Source of the DNA: Desulfobacteria bacterium
GTDB lineage: Bacteria > Desulfobacterota > Desulfobacteria > Desulfobacterales > C00003060
Assembly (NCBI GenBank): GCA_030145035.1
Contig: JAQYWL010000541.1
Location: forward strand, 1 to 8,131
Reading direction: 5' to 3'
Length of the DNA stretch: 8,131 nt
Shown here piece after piece: positions 1 to 5,892 of this stretch. The notes under the pieces were generated by a model. It did not search any database. It was not told the origin of the DNA and saw only the letters and a list, made by a program, of their open reading frames with translations. A program made the position numbers and the translations under genes. Each line of letters opens with the position of its first letter. Position 1 is the first letter of the stretch.

Positions 1-601
1 CAAGATCTGTCCGAACGGCATAATACTGCATTGGCACAAGGTAGCCAAGGTCTTGCAGTTCCACCCGTGAAATTTCAAAGGCAACTTCATCAAAAATATC
101 AAGTGCTGATCGACCATCCGACCTTCTGGGAGTAGCGGTCATGCCAAGCAAGAGGGAGTTTGACTTCTGGTTTTCATTAAAGTAGCTTATAACCTCGGAC
201 CAACTAGGAGCAAGCGCCCGATGACATTCATCACAGATAATTACGGAAAAATCTTTTGGATCAAATCTCTCTTTTCTTCGGATTAGAGACTGGACAGAAG
301 CGATGGTAACATGTGAATTACGTGAAGATGAACGAGAGCCCTGTTCTATCTGAACATTTGCAGAAGGTAAGTGGCTGCTTATTGTTTGCCACGTCTGGTC
401 TAAAATCTCTTCTCGGTGTGCAACAAATAATATCTTGCCGATATCTGAAGGATTTATTAACTTTTCAATAATCAATGTTGCAATAACGGTTTTTCCCGCA
501 CCAGTGGGTAGATGGAGAAGCATTTTATTTAGCCCGTTATTATAACGGGAAATCACAGCTTCAACCGCCTTCTTTTGATAGGGTCTTGGAGAAAATCTCA
601 T
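1..601 (-). CDS. SF2 DEAD/DEAH-box (ResIII-type) helicase, N-terminal part
   Basis: This is the ATP-binding half of a superfamily 2 helicase/translocase, read from 601 down to the window edge (200 codons, no stop). Visible motifs, in residue numbers: RPYQ near 6-9, Walker A PTGAGKT at 32-38, motif Ia-like FVAHREEIL at 59-67, the DECH Walker B box at 124-127, and motif III TATPRRSDG at 155-163. The order and spacing fit the ResIII/COG1061 group, which includes restriction-type and DNA-repair helicases; the second RecA domain and any nuclease domain lie outside the window. The ATG at 601 is preceded by AAGGGAG about 4 bases upstream, and no earlier in-frame ATG exists before a stop. The region just upstream is a decayed transposase, and this gene looks somewhat A+T-richer than the rest, so acquisition by transfer is plausible. 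A defence role is possible but cannot be shown from this half. Confidence 0.9.
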   Translation of the reverse strand, partial: MRFSPRPYQKKAVEAVISRYNNGLNKMLLHLPTGAGKTVIATLIIEKLINPSDIGKILFVAHREEILDQTWQTISSHLPSANVQIEQGSRSSSRNSHVTIASVQSLIRRKERFDPKDFSVIICDECHRALAPSWSEVISYFNENQKSNSLLLGMTATPRRSDGRSALDIFDEVAFEISRVELQDLGYLVPMQYYAVRTDL

Positions 602-615
602 TGTTCTCCCTTTCA

Positions 616-831
616 ATGAGGTAACGGTGGTGTCTGTCTGAACGAAACCCCTGTCTTTCGGTGAGTTCCCCCAATGACGCCTTTGGCATTACTGATGATC
701 CGATGGACCCAAACGTATCTTATGTCCCATCAACCATGCAGTCTTATAGTGCAGAATCTGAGGGCTCGTCAAGCATCCGCTGCATCTCAGCCACGGAAAC
801 GCCTACTTCGTCCATGGCCATGAGGTCTTCA
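616..831 (-). pseudogene. Decayed, internally deleted IS1595-type transposase remnant
   Basis: Reading the minus strand in three frames gives pieces that resemble IS1595 (ISXO2-like) transposases. At about 772-831 a piece reads EDLMAMDEVGVSVAEMQRML, resembling the family's 'KGISA-LQRxLG' helix. At 713-748 another frame reads YKTAWLMGHKIR, a family hallmark. Directly joined in a third frame, 658-714 reads VWVHRIISNAKGVIGGTHR, which resembles the C-terminal part of the DDE domain. A last piece with RHHRYLIE (about 616-650) resembles the terminal 'LQRYLDEF' helix. The hallmark and the C-terminal piece are normally separated by most of the catalytic domain, so a large internal deletion plus frameshifts is inferred. 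No terminal inverted repeats were found. The assignment rests on remembered family motifs. Confidence 0.55.
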
Positions 832-858
832 CCGATCTTTGGCGTACCAAGCTCTTGA

Positions 859-1324
859 GGTTTGGCTCAGCCATGCGGATGTGTCGGTTGTTGATAACTT
901 GCCAACAGTTACACTCGTCAACCAATCAATTTCATTGTAGATCTCTAATGAAAATCGCAACTTTTGTCAAGGTGTGGGCGAGATTCGGGTCAACCCACAG
1001 CCTGGAAGGTGGTTTTCAGGACCTGGGCCGCACAATCTATGTTTGTTCAACTCGGCATGCCCTGTCAGCAGTTTGACGGATTTCCATCTCCTCTTATACA
1101 TGTTTTGCCAGATTTACGGCTCCCACCCATCAGTAAGAATCCTTCAACATTATGATATCGCAATGATTGTTTGTGTATCCAAGCCAGAAATACAATCTTG
1201 GCACGAAACTGGCTACCAAAGCACCATGATCTGTTTTTGCCCTTCTTTTGTGAGCCGCATCTTTTGGCTATTGGACCGCAATAGTACGAAACTTTCAGAT
1301 GACCCCTTGAAAGGCGAGTGTGTT
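859..1324. other. Intergenic region upstream of the lytic transglycosylase
   Basis: No convincing gene lies here. Open frames run through it, including an in-frame extension of the downstream gene, but their translations are low-complexity or Cys/Trp-rich with no family resemblance. Notable items are a candidate sigma70 promoter at 1073-1100 and a small hairpin CTATTG-gaccg-CAATAG at 1268-1284, about 40 bases before the start codon. Confidence 0.6.
1073..1100 (+). promoter_or_regulatory. Candidate sigma70 promoter for the lytic transglycosylase
   Basis: TTGACG at 1073-1078 and TATACA at 1095-1100 are separated by 16 bases. Each box is close to consensus. It would give a leader of about 220 bases before the ATG at 1325. 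No experimental support. Confidence 0.35.
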
Positions 1325-2434
1325 ATGTCTGCGCAACCTTTTCTGCCTCGATTGACCGCCTATTTCTTGGCGCTTGGTTTCCTCACACTGATTCATCCGT
1401 CCTTCACGTTTGCTGTCCAAGAAGGCCCTTGGCCGGTCCTTGATGACTTTCCCCTGCCGGAATCTGTAAGCCTGTGCTCTGAGCCAATGCCCCTTGAAGA
1501 CCTCCGAGTTTCGGAAATGCTTGACCGGGAGTTTACTATTCTTGTCTGGGATCGGGCACAAGTTTTTCTGTGGCTAAAACGGGCGGGACGTTATTTCCCG
1601 CACATCGAAAAGAAGCTAACTGAAGCGGACATGCCCGAAGATTTGAAGTACCTTGCAGTAGCTGAGAGTTCCCTTCTCACCTATGTCAGATCTAGCAAGG
1701 GAGCCATGGGAGCATGGCAGCTTATGTCGCAAACTGCTCGAAGGTGCGGCCTTCGCAAGGACCGTGTGATAGATGAGCGGCTAAACTTCGAGCAATCTAC
1801 TGAGGCAGCCCTCAAGTATCTCAAAGAGCTTAAGGACGAATTCGGTACGTGGACGTTGGCGATAGCCGCTTACAATTGTGGCGAGGTTCGCCTGAGAAAA
1901 GAAATAGAGGCACAGAAAGTTGCCGACTACTACAGGCTTAATCTGCCTCAAGAGACTGAGCGATTTGTCTTCCGCATCTCGGCTATCAAGATTATTATGG
2001 AAAACCCTGAGCGCTATGGATACAGCCTTTCACACAAACGAGTATACAAACCTGTCGAATACGATTCAGTGCCGGTCCAAATCAAGGTCCCGCTCCATAT
2101 GACCGATGTTGCCGTTGCCTTAGACACAGATTTCAAGGTTCTCAAAGAACTCAATCCGCAAATCTCTGGCTACTATCTGCCCAGCGGGCCTTACACGCTC
2201 ATGGTTCCATCCGGACAGGGATCCAGAGTGGCCTCTGTCTTGAAGCAGCTTACGCTCGCCGCCTCACACCACATGGACGGGGATTCTGAACCTCGTTATT
2301 TAGTGGTTCGACAGGGCGATACTTTATCCGCTATTGCCAGGCGAACAGGAGTCTCTGTAGCCACGCTGAGAAAAGTTAACGGAATCCAAGGTTCCTTAAT
2401 CATGGCAGGACAAAAACTTGGGCTGAAACATTAG
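1325..2434 (+). CDS. Exported MltD-like lytic transglycosylase with LysM
   Basis: A 369-residue periplasmic murein hydrolase that should cleave the MurNAc-GlcNAc bond to give 1,6-anhydro-MurNAc ends. Residues 1-30 form a signal peptide: Arg9, a hydrophobic run from about 10 to 23, and a cleavage site after T-F-A at 28-30. The SLT domain spans about 100-235. It has the probable catalytic Glu114 in LKYLAVAESSL, the GAMGAWQLM motif (126-134), and AIAAYNCG (179-186). A linker leads to one C-terminal LysM repeat (about 324-368, with VVRQGDTLSAIARRTGVSVATL) that binds peptidoglycan. Length and order match MltD-type enzymes, although E. coli MltD has more LysM repeats. The frame is open far upstream, but the ATG at 1325 is chosen because it gives the signal peptide at once and follows AAAGGCGAG; the upstream extension has no family likeness. 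No lipobox Cys is seen. It stands alone, convergent with perM. Confidence 0.9.
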   Translation: MSAQPFLPRLTAYFLALGFLTLIHPSFTFAVQEGPWPVLDDFPLPESVSLCSEPMPLEDLRVSEMLDREFTILVWDRAQVFLWLKRAGRYFPHIEKKLTEADMPEDLKYLAVAESSLLTYVRSSKGAMGAWQLMSQTARRCGLRKDRVIDERLNFEQSTEAALKYLKELKDEFGTWTLAIAAYNCGEVRLRKEIEAQKVADYYRLNLPQETERFVFRISAIKIIMENPERYGYSLSHKRVYKPVEYDSVPVQIKVPLHMTDVAVALDTDFKVLKELNPQISGYYLPSGPYTLMVPSGQGSRVASVLKQLTLAASHHMDGDSEPRYLVVRQGDTLSAIARRTGVSVATLRKVNGIQGSLIMAGQKLGLKH

Positions 2435-2792
2435 CCGGGGGAAAGTTATGATTGCGGTTAGAAACCTAAACAATTCGGGGTCTTGAAAAGTATAACGTTA
2501 TAGCAGGCAGTTGTGTTTTGGAAAGTCTGCCTTCCGATGAAGATAAATGACAGAAATCGATAGCCCGGAAACTTGCTTTTTGAGTGGAGATGGCCAAATG
2601 ACATCTTTATTCCCCAGATCCTGACCCTCTGGTCACAGAATGATGACAGCTATACTCTCAGATTCTGCTTCTTTGATTGCAAGGTTTCGATGAACTTGCC
2701 GCTATAACACCTGCAAGCGACAGGTTCAAATATAGCCAATAGCACCTGTTTGAGTTGGTATGCTGTGGCTTTTCCTTTATGATTTTGGATAC
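2435..2792. other. Convergent intergenic region between the transglycosylase and perM genes
   Basis: No gene is supported. A 12-codon reading frame, starting at ATG 2448 after GGGGGAAAG and ending in TGA, is too short to interpret. A perfect 12-bp palindrome TATAACGTTATA lies at 2491-2502. A weak hairpin ACCTG-N7-CAGGT at 2709-2725 sits downstream of perM, and CCAGA-N9-TCTGG at 2614-2632; neither is followed by a T-run, so no intrinsic terminator is called for either convergent gene. Confidence 0.6.
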
Positions 2793-3875
2793 TTATTCTT
2801 GGGTGACCGTCTCGACGCTTTCCTTCCTGCGACTTCGCATAAACCACGCTTTGATAACGGACTGCACAAGGGTGGCCAGGGGAATGGCGAAAAAGACTCC
2901 CCAGAAACCCAAGGTCCCCCCGAATACCAGTACCGCCACAATGATTGCAACCGGGTGAAGATTTACGACCTCGGAAAACAGCAATGCAACCAACACGTTT
3001 CCGTCCAGTATCTGAATCACAACATAAGCGGCAACCACATAACCAAAATCGTGACCCCATCCCCACTGAAAGTAGGCGATCGATGCCACAGGCAAAGTCA
3101 TTGTAACGGCGCCAATGTAAGGTATAAGGACCGACAATCCGACGAAGAAACTTATCAGCATAGCAAAGTTTAGGCCCAAGATTGTGAAGATAACATAGCT
3201 GGCTGACCATACGATCAGGATCTCCCAGACCTTGCCACGCACATAGTTTCCGATCTGTTGGTCCACTTCGTGCCACACCTCAGTCACGAGACTTCGCTCA
3301 TCTGGCAAAAAACCAGTCATCCACTGCAGCAAACGTTCCTTGTCTTTCAACAAAAAGAAAACCAACAGCGGCATGAGGAAGATGTAGACCAGAATCCAGA
3401 TGAGAAAACGAACTGACGCCACGGAAAGAGACAGTATCCGCTGTCCCAAACTAGTCAATTCCGACCGTAATACATTGATAATGTCTATGACCTGTTGTTC
3501 GGAAATGAAATCCGGATACTGCTCGGGTAGACGCAACAGTTCTCGTTGGGTCCAGGAAATCATGGAGGGTAGTTCCTGAAACAGCTGTCCTACCTGTTGC
3601 CACAAAAGCGGAAGCAACCCTAACAACAAGAACAGCAGAAAAGCGATAAAGGTAAGAAAAACCAACAGCACGGCAGCTGGACGCGGTATCTTCCGTCGCT
3701 CAAGGGCGCCCGCCGGCCCCTGGAGCAGGTACGCAATCACCACACTGGCAAGCACCGGAGCAAGCATTTTTCCAAAAATAAGGACAACTATGGAACCGAC
3801 GATGAGCACAACAACCAGGACGACGACCTGGGGGTCAGAAAAGCGGCGCTGGAACCAGCTACTGATGAGATTCAT
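2793..3875 (-). CDS. perM: AI-2E family / PerM-type membrane permease
   Basis: A 360-residue polytopic inner-membrane protein of the AI-2E transporter family (PF01594), close in length to E. coli PerM (about 350). Hydrophobic segments lie near residues 15-35, 37-52, 67-92, 150-177, 217-240, 242-265, 276-295 and 306-335, the usual eight-segment pattern with a hydrophilic loop at about 100-145. Family signatures include PYIGA (252-256), DGNVLVALLFSEVVNLHP (291-308) and GFWGVFFAIPLA (323-334), which favour the PerM branch over the TqsA autoinducer-2 exporter branch. The substrate is unknown; members have been linked to AI-2 export, Na+/H+ exchange and general efflux. The ATG at 3875 follows AAGAGAG by about 7 bases. 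A 123-bp palindrome begins 63 bases upstream and the RAYT element 241 bases upstream, so the original promoter may have been displaced or altered. No partner gene is adjacent. Confidence 0.88.
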   Translation of the reverse strand: MNLISSWFQRRFSDPQVVVLVVVLIVGSIVVLIFGKMLAPVLASVVIAYLLQGPAGALERRKIPRPAAVLLVFLTFIAFLLFLLLGLLPLLWQQVGQLFQELPSMISWTQRELLRLPEQYPDFISEQQVIDIINVLRSELTSLGQRILSLSVASVRFLIWILVYIFLMPLLVFFLLKDKERLLQWMTGFLPDERSLVTEVWHEVDQQIGNYVRGKVWEILIVWSASYVIFTILGLNFAMLISFFVGLSVLIPYIGAVTMTLPVASIAYFQWGWGHDFGYVVAAYVVIQILDGNVLVALLFSEVVNLHPVAIIVAVLVFGGTLGFWGVFFAIPLATLVQSVIKAWFMRSRRKESVETVTQE

Positions 3876-3938
3876 GACACAGCTCTCTTAATCCAACCGT
3901 TCACGGGGTGGCATGCTTCTTTCCACTCCAATGCCTCC

Positions 3939-4061
3939 AACCCTTGTTTTTCCAGAAATTTAGCAACGGGGGCATTCCTTGCCCCCTCCGCATTCCACCT
4001 CCGTTGCACTCCGGTGGCTGCGGTCTCCCCCTTTGCTAAGTTTCTGGAAAAGCTAAGGGTT
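3939..4061. repeat. 123-bp imperfect palindrome able to form a three-way junction
   Basis: The outer arms are 3939-3972 and 4027-4061. They pair as AACCCTT with AAGGGTT at the ends and TTTTCCAGAAA-TTAGCAA with TTGCTAA-TTTCTGGAAAA inside, with only a few mismatches. Between them lie two further hairpins: GGGGGCA-ttcct-TGCCCCC (3968-3986), and CCGCA-tt-CCACC / GGTGG-c-TGCGG (3988-4023). The G5 tract can pair either with the C5 of its own hairpin or with the C5 of the right arm. Reading frames crossing it look like by-products. It lies between the RAYT element and perM, and TCC flanks it on both sides (3936-3938, 4062-4064), a possible short target duplication. It could be a MITE-like or REP/BIME-like element, or a structured leader RNA of perM. 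Confidence 0.75.
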
Positions 4062-4116
4062 TCCGCCAAGCCGCTCAAAATCAAACAGCTGAATGTAACC
4101 ACCCTCGGAACAAAGA

Positions 4117-4143
4117 GGGACGTTGTTAAGTAACCAAGTAACT
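4117..4143. repeat. Left inverted repeat of the RAYT unit
   Basis: Begins GGGACGTTGTTAAGTAAC and continues with CAAGTAACT, so it contains AAGTAAC twice in tandem. Its reverse complement recurs at 5186-5212 with one mismatch (C versus A after the first AAGTAAC). Confidence 0.85.
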
Positions 4144-5150
4144 CACTCAAGGAGTTGATGGTTTTCTTTTCTAGCGATCCTTTCCCCCTTGTTCACCGCA
4201 TACCCTACTCCAGCAGGCGTCATGTTAAGGTGTTTTGCCAAATCCGTCAATGCATATCCCAACTCTCGTACACACCAGTAACAAAACAAGCTCCTGGCCT
4301 CTGCGCGGATCTTTCGGCGGCTTCTGGAATAGAGATCATCAGGCTCTACATCGTATATCTGGCAAACCCTCTGTTCAACCTTTTTCAGATCGTAGCCCTT
4401 GCTCTTGAGCTTATAATGCCGCTCAAGCTTTTCATTAGCCTCTTCAAGTACCTCAAGCACAAACTCGCTGTCGCCGAGTATCCTCTGGTCTCCCTTGACT
4501 TGATCCTTACCCTTTTGCCTCGACTTCCTCGCCTCTGTCCACCCCCCAAGACTCCGTATCAGCCCACCACCAATAAGCTCTGGACGACGACCCTGATCAA
4601 CACCAGACCTTACGTATGAAAGATACCCCTTTCTGGCTGCACCTACCCTCTTGCCAAAATACGAAAGCACATACCGCACGTCCTGCCACTCGCATTTTCT
4701 CCTGCCCAGCAATACACTGTGACCACTGTACTTGTACCGGTTCAACTCACCAAACGTAGAAACCAACTTCGCCCTCAATGGATTGAGATGAATATAGCGG
4801 ACCAGTTCTTTCAGATACGCATCTTCCTGGCAGATAATCGACTTGTATCGGTTCTGGAAAAGATGTCCGTGACGATTGTGCCTCTTGTTAAAGGCCACCG
4901 CATAGCCGGTCAACAAACGCCTCATCACCGTAGACAGATCTACATCGCCTGTACGAAATAAAAAATGGGCATGATTGCTCATCAATGCCCACCCATAGCA
5001 AAGCATCTTGGTTTCAGCCAAGATAGTGCTCAAACGGTCAATGAAATCCTCAAAGTCCGCCTTCCCCCAAAATATCTTCCGACGCTCTATGCCACGGATG
5101 ATTACGTGATGTAATACCCCGGCCGCGTCCAATCGTGCTTGCCTCGGCAT
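4143..5150 (-). CDS. REP-associated tyrosine (IS200/IS605-like, Y1) transposase
   Basis: A 335-residue HUH-superfamily nuclease that would nick and rejoin single-stranded DNA, probably at the flanking repeats. The N-terminal Y1 domain (about 1-165) contains VLHHVIIRG (12-20), the metal-binding pair H60-A61-H62 in ALMSNHAHFLFRTG, the basic NRHGHLFQNRYKS stretch (92-104), and the probable nucleophile Tyr119 in VRYIHLNPLRA. The C-terminal 256-330 is a DnaA_C-like helix-turn-helix (RAEARSLFCYWCVRELG then LAKHLNMTPAGVGYAV), as in longer RAYTs of Desulfobacterota. All key residues are present, so it appears intact. The frame is open to a TTG at 5186, but ATG 5150 gives the family-typical MPRQARLD start. 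No clear Shine-Dalgarno precedes it; ATG 5162 with GGAG 13 bases upstream is the alternative. Confidence 0.88.
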   Translation of the reverse strand: MPRQARLDAAGVLHHVIIRGIERRKIFWGKADFEDFIDRLSTILAETKMLCYGWALMSNHAHFLFRTGDVDLSTVMRRLLTGYAVAFNKRHNRHGHLFQNRYKSIICQEDAYLKELVRYIHLNPLRAKLVSTFGELNRYKYSGHSVLLGRRKCEWQDVRYVLSYFGKRVGAARKGYLSYVRSGVDQGRRPELIGGGLIRSLGGWTEARKSRQKGKDQVKGDQRILGDSEFVLEVLEEANEKLERHYKLKSKGYDLKKVEQRVCQIYDVEPDDLYSRSRRKIRAEARSLFCYWCVRELGYALTDLAKHLNMTPAGVGYAVNKGERIARKENHQLLE

Positions 5151-5185
5151 GACTTGGCACATAACATACACCGTGCTCCAAGTCA

Positions 5186-5212
5186 AGTTACTTTGTTACT
5201 TAACAACGTCCC
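5186..5212. repeat. Right inverted repeat of the RAYT unit
   Basis: Reads AGTTACTTTGTTACTTAA then CAACGTCCC; it is the reverse complement of 4117-4143 with one mismatch and contains GTTACTT twice. One more C follows at 5213. The repeat stops two bases before the stop codon of the 41-codon ORF. Confidence 0.85.
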
Positions 5213-5214
5213 CT

Positions 5215-5340
5215 TTAGTCTTCCAGTTCTTTGTGCTCCGAGTTCTGCAATTGATTGCCAGGCTTCTCAGTATCGACCACTTTCAAATGATCGCGATGCC
5301 TGTCCGTGGTAAGTGAATCAAGACAAGAAGTACTGGCCAT
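5215..5340 (-). CDS. Small 41-residue hydrophilic protein, unknown
   Basis: ATG at 5340 to TAA at 5215, 41 codons. The peptide starts MASTSCLDSLTTDRHRDHLK and is charged, with no membrane segment, a single Cys at position 6 and an acidic tail ending HKELED. I recognise no family. The support for translation is the start region: GGAGGA at 5348-5353 followed by 7 bases and ATG, the best ribosome binding site in the window beside that of the PAS gene. It lies 163 bases downstream of the LuxR-type gene on the same strand and may share its transcript. Its stop lies immediately outside the RAYT inverted repeat, so the original C-terminus may have been longer and cut by the insertion. Alternatively it is a chance ORF. 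Confidence 0.45.
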   Translation of the reverse strand: MASTSCLDSLTTDRHRDHLKVVDTEKPGNQLQNSEHKELED

Positions 5341-5404
5341 ATTTATTTCCTCCAACCATCCCTCATCACTGCAGGTGAAGTGGTTTGAATAACTCTGGCT
5401 TAAT

Positions 5405-5456
5405 AGTGTTATGCTGCAAATCCCAAGCTATATCGACGCGAAGAGTTCATAACACT
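5405..5456. repeat. 9-bp perfect inverted repeat with 34-base spacer
   Basis: AGTGTTATG at 5405-5413 and CATAACACT at 5448-5456, between the LuxR-type gene and the 41-codon ORF. It could form a stem-loop in the intercistronic RNA or be two half-sites for a regulator. No T-run follows on either strand, so it is not a standard terminator. Confidence 0.5.
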
Positions 5457-5503
5457 CACCACCTCGTAAGAAGTCTGGCTCTCTGTTGGGCAACACACAC
5501 CGC

Positions 5504-5830
5504 CTACAAGTTCTTGGCTGCCCAAAGGACTGCCTGCAGACGGTTAGGAGCATTGATCTTCTTACAAATATTGTATACGCAAGTGTGGACCGTATGAGGG
5601 CTCACGCAAAGTTTGCCAGCAATTTCCTGATTGTTGAACCCGATGGCCATGTGGGCAAGAATCTCAACCTCCCCTCGACTGAGAACTGAGCTACCTGTCT
5701 CGGAGGGGCTGGCCTTGCCCTCATTTTCTAAGACACAACTGGTCATAACCTGCCTCCAAAGCCACAGCTGTCCGTTGGGAATGAGCCACAGACCTTTCCG
5801 AAACGATTCGTCCGCATACTCTTTTACCAT
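5504..5830 (-). CDS. Short LuxR/GerE-type HTH regulator, receiver largely missing
   Basis: A 108-residue DNA-binding protein with a LuxR-type helix-turn-helix at about 50-107: VLSRGEVEILAHMAIGFNNQ, EIAGKLCVSPHTV and the recognition-helix end VHTCVYNICKKI, followed by NRLQAVLWAAKNL as in NarL/FixJ-type response regulators of Desulfobacterota. Residues 10-35 (FRKGLWLIPNGQLWLWRQVM) resemble the segment just after a receiver domain, but no phospho-acceptor domain is encoded upstream; only about 62 bases separate it from the PAS gene. The usual His of the 'TVKTH' motif is Cys here. ATG 5830 lacks a Shine-Dalgarno, whereas ATG 5746 has GGAGG (5753-5757) at 6 bases and would give an 80-residue HTH-only protein. 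It is probably a truncated response regulator, perhaps still DNA-binding. It is likely cotranscribed with the PAS-LuxR gene. Confidence 0.75.
   Translation of the reverse strand: MVKEYADESFRKGLWLIPNGQLWLWRQVMTSCVLENEGKASPSETGSSVLSRGEVEILAHMAIGFNNQEIAGKLCVSPHTVHTCVYNICKKINAPNRLQAVLWAAKNL
5753..5757 (-). promoter_or_regulatory. Shine-Dalgarno supporting an internal start of the LuxR-type gene
   Basis: GGAGG on the minus strand, 6 bases before ATG 5746. It competes with the longer reading frame from 5830, which has no such site. The GGAGG also encodes part of Trp-Arg in the longer frame, so coincidence is possible. Confidence 0.4.
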
Positions 5831-5892
5831 AATCCAGCCAAGATATATTACGGAATAATTACCAGGATAATACGAGTAAAAAGGTGGTATTA

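Larger units (their letters stand above)
4117..5212 (-). mobile_element. RAYT transposase unit bounded by inverted repeats
   Basis: The unit consists of one transposase gene between inverted repeats at 4117-4143 and 5186-5212, which match at 26 of 27 positions. The left repeat overlaps the first base of the stop codon (4143-4145) and the right one ends 35 bases before the proposed start. RAYT genes are typically flanked by REP sequences in inverted orientation, and this arrangement fits. No target-site duplication is seen, as expected for HUH-type single-strand transposition. Confidence 0.75.

Noticed and set aside
661..858. Plus-strand 65-codon frame
   Set aside because: It lies antisense to the transposase remnant and shows no protein-like features of its own.
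974..1324. 117-codon N-terminal extension of the lytic transglycosylase
   Set aside because: The extension has no homology pattern and would bury the signal peptide; the ATG at 1325 gives a proper export signal.
2709..2750. tRNA T-arm-like GGTTCAAAT
   Set aside because: The flanking bases do not pair as a T-stem and no acceptor or anticodon arm can be built around it.
2650..3276. Minus-strand 208-codon frame overlapping perM
   Set aside because: It is an out-of-frame reading of perM, Cys/Arg-rich and without family resemblance; perM itself shows clear membrane and family motifs.
3939..4061. Integron attC site
   Set aside because: The palindrome has suitable length, but no paired RYYYAAC/GTTRRRY core sites were found at its ends and no integrase or cassette array is present.
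3872..4150. Minus-strand 92-codon frame that overlaps the perM start as ATGA
   Set aside because: The overlap looks like translational coupling, but the frame runs through the inverted repeat and the palindrome, its start lies inside the RAYT stop region with no Shine-Dalgarno, and the product resembles no family.
4155..4619. Plus-strand frame antisense to the RAYT gene with AAGGAG before TTG/ATG
   Set aside because: The Shine-Dalgarno is good, but the frame is a shadow of the transposase coding strand and the product looks random.
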